Assembly (NCBI GenBank): GCA_019637855.1
Contig: JAHBUX010000020.1
Location: 1 to 44,417 of the forward strand
DNA length: 44,417 nt
Direction of reading: 5' to 3'
Origin: Bdellovibrionales bacterium
Lineage (GTDB): Bacteria > Bdellovibrionota > Bdellovibrionia > Bdellovibrionales > UBA1609
Under the pieces are notes generated by a model that ran no database searches, was not told the DNA's origin, and worked only from the letters and a program-made list of their open reading frames with translations. A program made the translations under genes and the position numbers. Below, one piece after another: positions 33,957-42,391 of this stretch; position 1 is the stretch's first letter; every line of letters starts with the position of its first letter.

Positions 33957-36900
33957 ATGCGTCGTGGGCCAGCCCGTCTTGTTGTTCTAGCGTTATGTCT
34001 AGCCACCCTGAACGTCTACGCTCACGAAGCCAAAAAAGAATCGCCAAAAACCGACGAGTGCAGTCGCTATTTGACCGGCACTCAACCTATGACCCTCAAA
34101 GCCCTGCGCGAGTTGACCTTGCAACGGATCGCGGCTGTTGAAGCCGTCGTGCCTAAGCCCGGTTTCGACAACATCGAAGAGGAAGCCCGTCACGAACAGA
34201 TTGCCGACAGCCAAGTGCCTTTGGCTCTGCGTGAGATTCTCGGTCATGGTGTGGGTTACGTTTCGACACCTGCGCCCACCTCGCCGGATCCGGTGACTAT
34301 CAATCTTACGGTTGAGAACCACTCGGTGCCCTTGCATGTGGACAGCTTGTGGAACGGACGTCGAATCAGCACGGCCGCTTATTTATCCTTGCCTAAAAAT
34401 AAAATTTCTACGGCGGGTAGCTATGCCATCAGCGACGACTACAAAGTGGCGGTGGTGCATTTGCACGGCGGCGGTACTCCCACCGCCACGGGCAAGAACG
34501 CCATGAGCGTTGGCGAGAAGCTTGCTCCTTTGGGTATTCCCACGCTGGCTCTAGATATGCCGGGCCACGGTCGTGCCACGCGCAAGCCGGGCGGACTCGA
34601 GAGCATGGAAGCGCAGGTCGATTGGCTTTTGCAACAGATTGACCAGTTGATTCATCCGAACGTGAAGATCGTTTTATCGGGGCATAGCTGGGGCGGGATG
34701 TTTGCAGCCTATATGCATAGTCATTCCGATGAACCTAAGTACGCCCGTATCGCTCGTTTCATCTCCCTCTCTCCCGGCATCGACGTTTCGAACTCGGGTG
34801 ACAATAAGAAAAAGCAAGAATGGGATCGTTGGTGGGAAGACAATTTTCATAGCTTTGAGAGCAAGATCGCTCCTGCCGATTTTGATTTTCAAGAGAACAT
34901 GCTGGCCAACGGTAAAGATTCGGATGTTGGTGGCTACTTTACGACTTTCACTGATTTTGACTACGTTAGTGCGCCGTTAACCCCAGAGCGTCAGCATCAG
35001 CTGAAGCCGTTGACCCTTGTTGTGGGGAGCGCTGACGGAGTGGTGTACGTCGGACGCGAGAAGCAGTTTGCAGCGGCTTTTGGAAACCTAGAAGAACCGA
35101 ACCAGTTTATTCTTCTTGGCCCGGGTCGCACTTGGAAGTCCAAGGGTCCGGAGGATTTGCAACCGACAGGGCACAATATCTTCGACCGTTACATCGACGG
35201 TACAGAAACTCTGCAAGTGTATGCACTGTTGGCTGATCTCGTGCGTGAGGTTGCGGGTGAGGATTTGACTGCGCCGTCGGCTGTGGCGGATCCTGTATCG
35301 ACGACGTTGGACACATTGTTCCGTCACTACGCAAACTTTTTGGCTGTGCGCGAGATGATTGCGACGCAAGTGGAATTCGTGGATACCAATTCGCCGCAAT
35401 TGGCGGAGCTTTCAGGTCGTAAGGTTGAGCTTGACGAGTACAAACGCCGTTTAGATCAGCAACATGTCGAGAATGGCAAAATCATCGAAGCCAAAGTGAA
35501 CAAGGCCGTGGATCAGCTGCGTGCTGAAATCGGGCTCACGGATCAGGTTCTCTTCAAGCGTGCGCAGGAAGAGCTGGGTTCGGGAGAGATGACGCCTCAG
35601 CGCGAAGCCGAGCTGACGGACTATATCGAACGCATTCAAAATCTCGATAAAGAGATGCGTGGCAGTTTTCATGACCAACAGTACGATCGCGATATCGCGG
35701 GACTGACCAAAGAGTACCAGCCTTTGATGAAGAAACTCGGGTTCGACAAGATTGAGGACTATCGTAAGCACTTCGATCCGGGCAATACGGGTAAGAAGAT
35801 CGATGGTGAGGCCGCTAAGGTGCGGGCTGATTTAAGCCGTTTGCATCAGCGTGTGGCTGACGCCAATCGTGGCCGTCAGGCGCGTTACGGTGTCGAGCGT
35901 GATCGTCGTTTGGCCGAGTTGCCGCGGCCTGAGGGCGTCTTGGATGTGCGTTCGGCTCAACGTGAGTTGAACACGGATCGCTCACCCGAACGTCGAGCGA
36001 TGCTTGAGCAGTTTGTGGCGCGCTATCCGGAGATCGAGCGCAATGCGCGCCTGATTGCCGAACGTGAAGCTGACGAGGCCAAACAGGCTATTTCTCGCCC
36101 GGCGGGCATTGGCCGCTGGGAAGAGGCGGTACGGGCGAAAGAGCAGCAAGATGCCATTATGAGCATGACGTTTGAAACCGATGTTCCGGTGATTTCTCGT
36201 CTGGCCCATCGGATTGGCGAACTGACTGAGGAGCGTGAGCGTTTAGTGCGTGGTTCTCAAGGTCAGCAGAGTTTGGACGCTCTTTCTGCGGACGTCGAGA
36301 AGGTCCGTGCGAAGCGCTCTGGTCTGCTAAAGAAGTGGGAAGGCTTATGGAAGCTGGGGCTAGTTACTAGTGCCGCAGTGTCGCAAGATCAAGCCGCTTA
36401 CGAACAGACATTGGCTTCTTACAAAGCATTGCACGTGGCTTATCAGGTGAAGATGAAGTGGTTGCGCGAGTTGAAGGAGCGCGATCGTTTGAGCGAAGAT
36501 GTGGTCTTGGCCAGTACGCCGGAGTTGAGAGCTTTGCGCGCCAAAGTACAAAAGGCCCGCGCGGTGTTCTTGCAAACGCGCGATCAGTTGGAAGAGACGA
36601 AGTGGATTGAAGCGCTCAACGGCAAGATCGTTCCTGCGGAAGGTGCGAACACGGACCGCGCAGCAAAGGCTGTGGCTGAGGCGACAAAGATCGCCAGCGA
36701 AGTTTGGGGCACGGACTTCCAGTCGACGGGCAAGCCGTCGATGAACAGTTTGACGGCCCAGTTGCGTGCGCAGGACGAGTATTTAGAAGCTCGTCGTCGT
36801 GAAACCAGCTTATTGGAGCGCCAACGCGACGAAATGCGCTATCAGTACGTCCGCGAAATGCGCTCACGCGGCATCGCCGTTCCGTACCTAGTCGAGCGTG

Positions 36901-37064
36901 TACCGCTGTATCCGCTACTGAACCGTCCAATCCGCGAACTGCTTCCGATGTTACGTGAAAATCCAACGCTGCTAAAGGCCCTAAACCAGGCCATAGGCCG
37001 TTGGGACGGCATGCTCGCCGAACTCAAGCGCGGCGTCCAATCCAAAGACTCCAGCGGCTACTAA
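33957..37064 (+). CDS. Large secreted alpha/beta hydrolase with C-terminal coiled-coil region
   Basis: The 1035-residue product has a signal peptide (about 1-22) and an N-terminal hydrolase domain (about 110-450): VVHLHGGGTP (oxyanion, about 166-175), ALDMPGHGRATRKPGG (about 198-213), SGHSWGGMFA with nucleophile Ser244, VVGSADGVVYVG as a possible acid-bearing loop and GHNIFDRY holding a possible triad His. The remaining 550 or so residues are a long Glu/Lys/Arg/Gln-rich region with heptad-like spacing, likely coiled coil. Hydrolases of this size with such a tail are uncommon; the tail may form a fibre or anchor the enzyme in the envelope. AAAGGAG sits 7 bases before the ATG. Substrate unknown. 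Confidence 0.8.
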   Translation: MRRGPARLVVLALCLATLNVYAHEAKKESPKTDECSRYLTGTQPMTLKALRELTLQRIAAVEAVVPKPGFDNIEEEARHEQIADSQVPLALREILGHGVGYVSTPAPTSPDPVTINLTVENHSVPLHVDSLWNGRRISTAAYLSLPKNKISTAGSYAISDDYKVAVVHLHGGGTPTATGKNAMSVGEKLAPLGIPTLALDMPGHGRATRKPGGLESMEAQVDWLLQQIDQLIHPNVKIVLSGHSWGGMFAAYMHSHSDEPKYARIARFISLSPGIDVSNSGDNKKKQEWDRWWEDNFHSFESKIAPADFDFQENMLANGKDSDVGGYFTTFTDFDYVSAPLTPERQHQLKPLTLVVGSADGVVYVGREKQFAAAFGNLEEPNQFILLGPGRTWKSKGPEDLQPTGHNIFDRYIDGTETLQVYALLADLVREVAGEDLTAPSAVADPVSTTLDTLFRHYANFLAVREMIATQVEFVDTNSPQLAELSGRKVELDEYKRRLDQQHVENGKIIEAKVNKAVDQLRAEIGLTDQVLFKRAQEELGSGEMTPQREAELTDYIERIQNLDKEMRGSFHDQQYDRDIAGLTKEYQPLMKKLGFDKIEDYRKHFDPGNTGKKIDGEAAKVRADLSRLHQRVADANRGRQARYGVERDRRLAELPRPEGVLDVRSAQRELNTDRSPERRAMLEQFVARYPEIERNARLIAEREADEAKQAISRPAGIGRWEEAVRAKEQQDAIMSMTFETDVPVISRLAHRIGELTEERERLVRGSQGQQSLDALSADVEKVRAKRSGLLKKWEGLWKLGLVTSAAVSQDQAAYEQTLASYKALHVAYQVKMKWLRELKERDRLSEDVVLASTPELRALRAKVQKARAVFLQTRDQLEETKWIEALNGKIVPAEGANTDRAAKAVAEATKIASEVWGTDFQSTGKPSMNSLTAQLRAQDEYLEARRRETSLLERQRDEMRYQYVREMRSRGIAVPYLVERVPLYPLLNRPIRELLPMLRENPTLLKALNQAIGRWDGMLAELKRGVQSKDSSGY

Positions 37065-37084
37065 CACCCGTCGCGCGACGGGTG
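37065..37084 (+). terminator. Perfect hairpin directly after the hydrolase stop
   Basis: CACCCGTCG-CG-CGACGGGTG begins at the first base after the stop codon. The stem is 9 bases, but no T-run follows, so it is either a Rho-assisted stop or an mRNA-stabilising hairpin. On the minus side it also follows the histidine kinase gene and may act on both. Confidence 0.45.
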
Positions 37085-37107
37085 GCGCCCCTCTCAAGCG
37101 GCCGATA

Positions 37108-38268
37108 CTAAACCTTAGGAAAAACTAAGGAGACTATAGTTCCTCGGCCGATTCTACTTTGAATGGCAAGTGATCCGCCCATTTCCTCAACCGCTGATTT
37201 CGCATGTAAGAGCCCTAGGCCCGAGCCGCTTGAGGAACCTTCTTTGCCAGCACTAATCCTTTCTCGCCCCACCTTGGTAAGTACATCGTTAGGAATGCCT
37301 CGACCGGTGTCGGAAACTATAATTTGAACGTCGTGAGTAGTGGAACGTGTAGCGATCGTCACTGTTCCGGAAGGGCTGAGTGCCTCTACCGCATTATTCA
37401 CTAGATTCGACAGCACTCGTGTGAAATGTGATTTGTTTATTCTACAGAATTGGGTGTCGGCATACACGTCCAATTTCAAAACAAGTCCATCTCGATCCTT
37501 AAATTCATACTTCTTCTCTTGGTATACTTCTTTAACCAGCTCACGAATATCGGCTGTATCTGAAGAGGGTATCCTATTCCTCTTCAGCAAATCATTTGCA
37601 ATGTCATTGATTCTGATGACGGCAGATTGCAAGAGGTCCCACCTCTCGCCTGACATTTCTTTAAGACCATGAAGGGCCATGTTGATTGCTGAAACTGGAG
37701 AGCGAATATCATGTGCAATTTGCAGAGCTAGCCGTTGTTCAAATTCGAGTTGACGCTGCTCGATTATAAGTGCTTGGCGTACCTCGATGCGTTTTTTCAT
37801 ACGCAGAAATAGTCCGACGAATACAACGAGCAGAGCAATAGCGCCACCGAAAGCCATTGCTAGTGGATACTGCGCGGAATAGACAAATGTAAGCGTCGCT
37901 AAAGGTCGAGAAGAAGCCGCGTTTTCATCGCTATTAATCGGAATTTGAATGGGAATCTCTAGAAGCGAAAGGTCTTTTTGCACAGATGAAGTGTTCGGAA
38001 TTCCAACAATTAGCATCTGGTTTGAGTCATAAATCGCAACCACATGAAAGCCGTCGTTGGTCGCCGGGGCTAGAGAGTTCACTGCCTGACGTAAATCACG
38101 AAGCAGTAAGCTGTGGCGCGATGCGCGTGCATAGGATTGAGCTAGTCTTAACCATTGTCGATGGTCGCTATACAGAAAAGTCCCCCCAAGTACCGCCACC
38201 GTAAGTACGTACAGAAGCAAAAGCTGAAGGCCAAGATTTCTCATTTCCAATTTAGGAGGGGCTGTCAC
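37108..38268 (-). CDS. Orphan sensor histidine kinase of the YcaO cluster
   Basis: The 386-residue kinase has TM1 (about 12-33), a periplasmic part of about 100 residues (34-134), TM2 (136-157), a coiled linker, the H-box IAHDIRSPVSA with phospho-acceptor His186, the N-box NLVNNAVEA (Asn291/292), the G1 box SDTGRGIP (319-326) and the G2 box GSGLGL (348-353). The GTG start has a ribosome binding site TGAGGA that overlaps the stop codon of the YcaO gene, so the two are coupled. No response regulator gene is in the window. The periplasmic domain shows no known sensor fold by eye. Its AT-rich base use (22 G/C in 60 in the row at 37501) matches the island, not the flank. Confidence 0.9.
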   Translation of the reverse strand: MTAPPKLEMRNLGLQLLLLYVLTVAVLGGTFLYSDHRQWLRLAQSYARASRHSLLLRDLRQAVNSLAPATNDGFHVVAIYDSNQMLIVGIPNTSSVQKDLSLLEIPIQIPINSDENAASSRPLATLTFVYSAQYPLAMAFGGAIALLVVFVGLFLRMKKRIEVRQALIIEQRQLEFEQRLALQIAHDIRSPVSAINMALHGLKEMSGERWDLLQSAVIRINDIANDLLKRNRIPSSDTADIRELVKEVYQEKKYEFKDRDGLVLKLDVYADTQFCRINKSHFTRVLSNLVNNAVEALSPSGTVTIATRSTTHDVQIIVSDTGRGIPNDVLTKVGRERISAGKEGSSSGSGLGLLHAKSAVEEMGGSLAIQSRIGRGTIVSLVFPKV

Positions 38269-38275
38269 GTGATCC

Positions 38276-39256
38276 TCAATTGAATGGGTGTGGGAGATGA
38301 TTCAAATCATTCCACGTCAGTGGTCGGCCAGCAAAACGTCTGAGCCTTTCTAAGTTTACTACCTTAGCAGTAGTTGGACCCGTCCAAAGATTCTGTGCGT
38401 GATTAGAAAATGCGCGTGCAAAAACAAATGGACAGTTGCTCAAGTTTAATAAGTTTAAATCTATACGTTCGGATGAAAGAGAGTTTTTATCCAAGGGCTG
38501 ACATTGCATTGGTTTTACGGAGGGGAGACCATCAAACAGATGGGTGACAGACTTCCAATATTCAATATGCAACGCCAATCTACCGTGATCTGTAAAATTA
38601 GGTTTTTCTAAGCTTTGGAAAGATTGAATGCTGAGGGCATCATCAGGATTTGCTCTCGAGATAAAGACTGTAGCTTGGCGTGCGGCTTCAACAAAGGAAC
38701 TTTGGGCTGCGAATTCGATATTCTCATTGGCCGATGATCCAATAGTCATGCCGAAAGGAGTTTGTGACTTGTGGCCAGTAATTACGCATACCATGCATAT
38801 GTTGGCGATATTGAAAAAGGTAGTTTCTATCTTCCGCTCGTTTGACCAACTATTTACAGCATCAATCCAAAGCCACTCTTCGGGCGGTAGAAAAGAGTGC
38901 ATTGGCGTTCCAGTCAAATAGTGGCACAAAAAGAGATCTCGTTCGACCACTTCCATTTTCGCATTTTTGTGAGCCGCTTCCTGATGGATGTGTGAGGCGA
39001 ATCCATTGGAAGTCTTTTGACCACTTTGTAAAAAGACGATGCGCTCAAGTCCCTCTGAAAATGCTTTGCAGAGGGCAAGATCCTCACTGTTCTCCCATCC
39101 CCAACTATCAATACGACGTCCATCAACGGTCATTGTGCAGTGAACATCCGAGGCCATTGGAAAAATGTCTCGGATCCAAGATGTCGACTCGATGGTGAGA
39201 GACAGTGTGGCGCTATTGGTTAGAATCCAATTTATTGCGCGGGTCTGATTTTCCAT
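38276..39256 (-). CDS. Divergent YcaO-family protein
   Basis: YcaO proteins use ATP to activate peptide backbone amides and make azolines, thioamides or amidines. The 326-residue product keeps the typical blocks: SEGLERIVF (67-75), TSNGFASHIHQEAA (82-95) leading into MEVVERDLFLCHY (101-113), and QSSFVEAARQ (185-194), which match the ATP-binding ExxER, ExxERD and Q/E-rich helices. It ends in HLPHPFN, close to the Pro-rich C-terminal tail that is catalytic in azoline-forming YcaOs. The start at 39256 overlaps the binding-protein gene by 25 bases; an alternative GTG at 39298 is less likely. The protein is shorter than most cyclodehydratases (about 400 or more) and lacks an E1-like or TfuA partner nearby. 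Confidence 0.72.
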   Translation of the reverse strand: MENQTRAINWILTNSATLSLTIESTSWIRDIFPMASDVHCTMTVDGRRIDSWGWENSEDLALCKAFSEGLERIVFLQSGQKTSNGFASHIHQEAAHKNAKMEVVERDLFLCHYLTGTPMHSFLPPEEWLWIDAVNSWSNERKIETTFFNIANICMVCVITGHKSQTPFGMTIGSSANENIEFAAQSSFVEAARQATVFISRANPDDALSIQSFQSLEKPNFTDHGRLALHIEYWKSVTHLFDGLPSVKPMQCQPLDKNSLSSERIDLNLLNLSNCPFVFARAFSNHAQNLWTGPTTAKVVNLERLRRFAGRPLTWNDLNHLPHPFN

Positions 39257-40809
39257 AGCTCCGTCCCCGCTGAAAATGTCGAAAATGGAAGCCGCCACTT
39301 GTGATTTGCAACAGCATAGTAAGGACTTACAAACGTCGGATATATAACCGCCGATTTGAGCAAATTGTAGTGCAGATCCTGAAGCTTAGAAATTCGTTCA
39401 GCTCGATCTTCCGTTGCCGCATAAGCTTTGATCCAACGATCGCCATCAACATCCGGAAGCTGGAAAATACCAACCTCAAAATTATGTCCTAACAAAGAGA
39501 CACTCTCGGTCCAGGCAGCATCGCTAGACACTACGTAAATATCAGGCCTTTCGTTCATGGGCATTAGATACGCAGAAATAGGCGTCTTTACGGCTGAGAT
39601 CTCGGGGTAATCTTTCAGAAATGTCACAAGAAGGTCATAAGTCGGTCCTGTTGCGCCAATGGTGATTGGTTTCGTGAAAGCTGGTCGTACTTGGCTCGCA
39701 CGAAGCTGTTTTATCTCCATTTTCTGACCATCGTTCAGAGAGCCATCACTTAGCCCTTGGAAAAACTCGATCGTCACGCTCCTGCCAGGTAGCGAGAAAA
39801 AATCTGTGTTCATAAACTTTGCTAAAGTGGCGCCGGCGAAAAATCTCTGCTGAACGGAGAACTCATTTATCGCTCTGGGGGTAAAGCATGCCATTAACAC
39901 TCGAATAGGCATACTTTCGTGAACATTGTAATGTGTTCGTTGGTTTAATATCCTGACCGCACTAGATCCAGAAAAGTAAACGGAGGTTGGTATGATATCG
40001 ACGATACCTTTTTCTAGCATCTCTGCAGTATCCATAGTCGAGACCGGTACAAGTTCAATTGTAGAGGGCATCTCCTGGTTATAAAGATAGTGGTTAGGAT
40101 TCGCTTTCAGCTGCCAAGCACCAGAATCCTTGTCGCTATCTACGTAGTATGGCCCTGAGGTATTTCGGTGATTGAGTAGAGTTGGTTCACGAGGGTTAGG
40201 ATTTAGGGACTCAAGTGGAATAATGCTGAAGTCGGCGCTTTCCAATACTGCCAAAAGATGTGGTCTCATTGATTCATGGATGGGCGTAAGAATCAATCGT
40301 TCACCCTGAACTTCGATTCCGGGGCACTTGTCCTCTAAGGATTTAAGTTGAAATTCCGGGCACAGAAAATTGCGAAGATCGCCATGCCCAGTTCGCCTGA
40401 ACATAATGGCTCTTTTCAGAGAACGGGCGGCGTCCTCGGCTCCCACTACGTTACCGCCGATCGTACGAACCTTTTGTGCGAAATGAAATATCAGCCGTTT
40501 GCCTTCCCAGTTGAAGCTTTGAGGAATTCCTGCCATGAGTTCGCCTTGCGTATTGTACTCGATAAGACGACCATAGAGATTTCGTACAAGTTCGTATTCT
40601 TGCACATTGGCTATATTGACAGGATCTAGGCTTTGCGAACCTTTTAGGTAGTTGGTAGCGACTCGTACCGGATTTGACCTGGCTGAGTTTGAAGTCGTTT
40701 TTGATTCATTTAACATATTAATCCCTATCAAAGCAGAAAAGGCCATCACTCCTATTGTGATGGCCTTCCATTTGAACGCAAGGCGATTTCGCGTAACTGG
40801 AGTCGACAT
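39232..40809 (-). CDS. Membrane-anchored family-5 peptide-binding protein
   Basis: The 525-residue product has a basic start and one hydrophobic segment (about 14-32, WKAITIGVMAFSALIGINML) without a lipobox or clear cleavage site, so it is probably an anchored periplasmic protein. The rest follows the OppA/DppA class: NYLKGSQSLDPVNIANVQEYELVRNLYGRLIEY (read as two segments) near residues 50-80, NTSGPYYVD, PSTIELVPV and a C-terminal WIKAYAATEDRAERISKLQDL. This fold binds peptides. No permease or ATPase gene is in the cluster, so it may act as a receptor that presents peptide to the kinase rather than in uptake. ATG 40809 is preferred over GTG 40842, which overlaps the precursor gene. Confidence 0.82.
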   Translation of the reverse strand: MSTPVTRNRLAFKWKAITIGVMAFSALIGINMLNESKTTSNSARSNPVRVATNYLKGSQSLDPVNIANVQEYELVRNLYGRLIEYNTQGELMAGIPQSFNWEGKRLIFHFAQKVRTIGGNVVGAEDAARSLKRAIMFRRTGHGDLRNFLCPEFQLKSLEDKCPGIEVQGERLILTPIHESMRPHLLAVLESADFSIIPLESLNPNPREPTLLNHRNTSGPYYVDSDKDSGAWQLKANPNHYLYNQEMPSTIELVPVSTMDTAEMLEKGIVDIIPTSVYFSGSSAVRILNQRTHYNVHESMPIRVLMACFTPRAINEFSVQQRFFAGATLAKFMNTDFFSLPGRSVTIEFFQGLSDGSLNDGQKMEIKQLRASQVRPAFTKPITIGATGPTYDLLVTFLKDYPEISAVKTPISAYLMPMNERPDIYVVSSDAAWTESVSLLGHNFEVGIFQLPDVDGDRWIKAYAATEDRAERISKLQDLHYNLLKSAVIYPTFVSPYYAVANHKWRLPFSTFSAGTELWKIRPAQ

Positions 40810-40826
40810 ATCTTTTCCGTTAAATA

Positions 40827-41096
40827 CTAGTTCGCAAAGCACCCGTTGCCGACTGAAGATCCACAGCCAGCGGCAAAGTCGGTAGGAGTTATTGGGGTCT
40901 TGATCAGCTCATAGTCGCTGAGGATGGAAGTGATCGAACTGGTGACAGTCAAACTTCCGCTATTCAAATCAAATGAAACGTGGCCGCGGGAAATCAGATC
41001 ACGAAGCAAACCATCATTTGAAACGTTCGCCGTTCCTGCCACTATGCCGGATAAAACTGCACCTAAAACGGCCATCGAGACTTCAATTTTCTTCAT
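40827..41096 (-). CDS. Candidate RiPP precursor peptide with two-Cys C-terminus
   Basis: The 89-residue product begins MKKIEVSMAVLGAVLSGIVA, a possible signal peptide, followed by a Ser/Leu/Asp-rich middle with no strong motif and a Gly/Ser/Cys tail: AAGCGSSVGNGC with Cys78 and Cys86. Lys66 is the last basic residue, so a trypsin-like cut there would release a 23-residue C-terminal fragment (67-89). AAGGGG sits 7 bases before the ATG, and a hairpin CCGAG-TAAAA-CTCGG (41112-41126) is just upstream. It is first in the operon with the binding protein, YcaO and kinase. Short leader plus Cys/Gly/Ser core next to YcaO is the usual picture of a precursor, but I recognise no known leader family (Nif11, NHLP). 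Confidence 0.68.
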   Translation of the reverse strand: MKKIEVSMAVLGAVLSGIVAGTANVSNDGLLRDLISRGHVSFDLNSGSLTVTSSITSILSDYELIKTPITPTDFAAGCGSSVGNGCFAN

Positions 41097-41129
41097 TTTT
41101 AAACCCCTTATCCGAGTAAAACTCGGTGA

Positions 41130-41159
41130 TATTTATCCCAGCTTTCTCGCCATATGCAA
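41130..41159 (-). promoter_or_regulatory. Candidate promoter of the peptide-YcaO operon
   Basis: On the minus strand TTGCAT (41154-41159) and TAAATA (41130-41135) are 18 bases apart, with a start near 41123 and a leader of about 27 bases. A better -35, TTGACT (41168-41173), lacks a -10 at the right spacing and may belong to an activator site. Confidence 0.4.
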
Positions 41160-41192
41160 ATGGCCTTAGTCAATGCTTCCCACAATACATTT

Positions 41193-41241
41193 CCGACGTC
41201 CGGATATCGGACATCGGTCGTCTAGAATGCAACTTCTAGAC
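41193..41241. promoter_or_regulatory. Two adjacent operator-like palindromes
   Basis: CCGACGTCCG-GATAT-CGGACATCGG (41193-41217) has 10-base arms with one mismatch, and GTCTAGAA-TGCAAC-TTCTAGAC (41220-41241) has perfect 8-base arms. Neither is followed by a T-run on either strand, so they are more likely protein-binding sites than terminators. They lie just upstream of the candidate promoter of the peptide operon. Confidence 0.6.
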
Positions 41242-41431
41242 AACTTCGTTCTGGAGACGGTCGGGTATCTAATGTGAGAAGGCGGCGAAAGTGCGAGTCA
41301 GAGCTGTCGAAGACCACGACATTATCATTTGGTTTCTGTAATTGTTATAAATATAATAAATACGATAAAGTATTAGATATTCAAGGAATGTTTCAAGTAG
41401 ACGTTGAGTTAAAGCTCATTGTTTATTTGCT

Positions 41432-42346
41432 TTAGATAGCTTGGCGCTCTTTCAAGCGCTCATAGGATTCGAACAGGCTTTCATCGAAAGTAGTGACAAC
41501 CGTTGAAAGTTTATGTGCATCGAACGAACCCTTTTCCGATTTTCTAACAATATGTCCTGAAACAATGCCGAAGAGCTTCGGTTGTCCTTGCACTTCAATA
41601 TAGGCTTGAGCTCCTGAAGACCCATCGCCAGTATCGCAATCCGTCCCGACTTTGGTTGATGGTTGGCCAGAGGACAAATTGTATACGCCATATCTTTTGC
41701 AAGTCGTCATAGTCAGCGAGTTGCGGTTTTTGGTATTCGTCGCATAGTTTGAAATGACTTTGATTGGCTGGGAAAAATCCTCATTGGTATCAATCGTCAT
41801 CATGTCTTTAGTGACGGCGGCTGCATTTTTCGGTTTGAATTTAAGTCGTGCAATTGCGACGTCGCGATGACCTGAGTCATGTGGATCTTTGCCTGCCAGC
41901 ATTTTTGGGTATTCAACGTCGATCATGGGTACCATTTGGCCACTCGCAATATGCTCGAAGAAGCAATTTTCAATTTTTGCAAATCTGCTGCCGTCATCTT
42001 TTAGAAACATGTGACGATTCACTATGACCATATCGCCCTCGAATGCAATTGTGGCATTGGCGATAAATGGGCGCTCCTTGAGAATATCTTCTTTCGATGG
42101 AATGTCGCCCGCTTTGGAGCTCAACGGTTTATTAAGACAGTATGCTCGCCCTTGCGCATTTTCGATGTTGTTGGCAACCATTCCTGGTTCTCGAGTTTGG
42201 CGATCATCGTCCCCTATAATCGCTATTTGATGGACAAGATCTTGTGAAGCTTCGAACTGACTAATCTTTTGGTTGCACAAAATCGGCAATGCACTGGTCG
42301 AGATCGCTAAATACCAGAATGAGTAAATAGCTGTTAATGTTGACAT
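41432..42346 (-). CDS. Secreted trypsin-fold serine protease, copy 1
   Basis: The 304-residue product has a signal peptide (about 1-19). The catalytic triad can be read as His112 in VNRHMF, Asp162 in HRDVAIARL and Ser244 in GDGSSGAQAY, in the order and spacing of the S1 family. Asp238, six residues before Ser, may correspond to the trypsin pocket Asp and would favour cutting after Lys or Arg; this is inferred by position only. AGGTAGGA precedes the ATG. It is 45 bases downstream of copy 2, shares the C-terminal RQAI end and much of the fold, and was probably made by tandem duplication. It may mature the nearby secreted peptide. AT-rich like the rest of the island. Confidence 0.85.
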   Translation of the reverse strand: MSTLTAIYSFWYLAISTSALPILCNQKISQFEASQDLVHQIAIIGDDDRQTREPGMVANNIENAQGRAYCLNKPLSSKAGDIPSKEDILKERPFIANATIAFEGDMVIVNRHMFLKDDGSRFAKIENCFFEHIASGQMVPMIDVEYPKMLAGKDPHDSGHRDVAIARLKFKPKNAAAVTKDMMTIDTNEDFSQPIKVISNYATNTKNRNSLTMTTCKRYGVYNLSSGQPSTKVGTDCDTGDGSSGAQAYIEVQGQPKLFGIVSGHIVRKSEKGSFDAHKLSTVVTTFDESLFESYERLKERQAI

Positions 42347-42391
42347 GTCCTACCTCGACAACGACCAAACTATCATCTTTGGCTGCCTCTG

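Larger units (their letters stand above)
41097..41431. other. 335-base regulatory gap between the protease pair and the peptide operon
   Basis: This gap holds no gene I can support. On the left (about 41112-41260) are the ribosome-site hairpin, a candidate promoter and two palindromes. On the right (about 41330-41400) is a very AT-rich stretch (TTATAAATATAATAAATACG) with no hairpin, downstream of the protease genes. A 19-codon ORF in the gap looks like chance. Confidence 0.6.

Noticed and set aside
41130-41431. A second short peptide gene in the gap upstream of the precursor
   Set aside because: The only frame starting with ATG that I could read is 19 codons long, without a ribosome site or a Cys/Gly/Ser tail.
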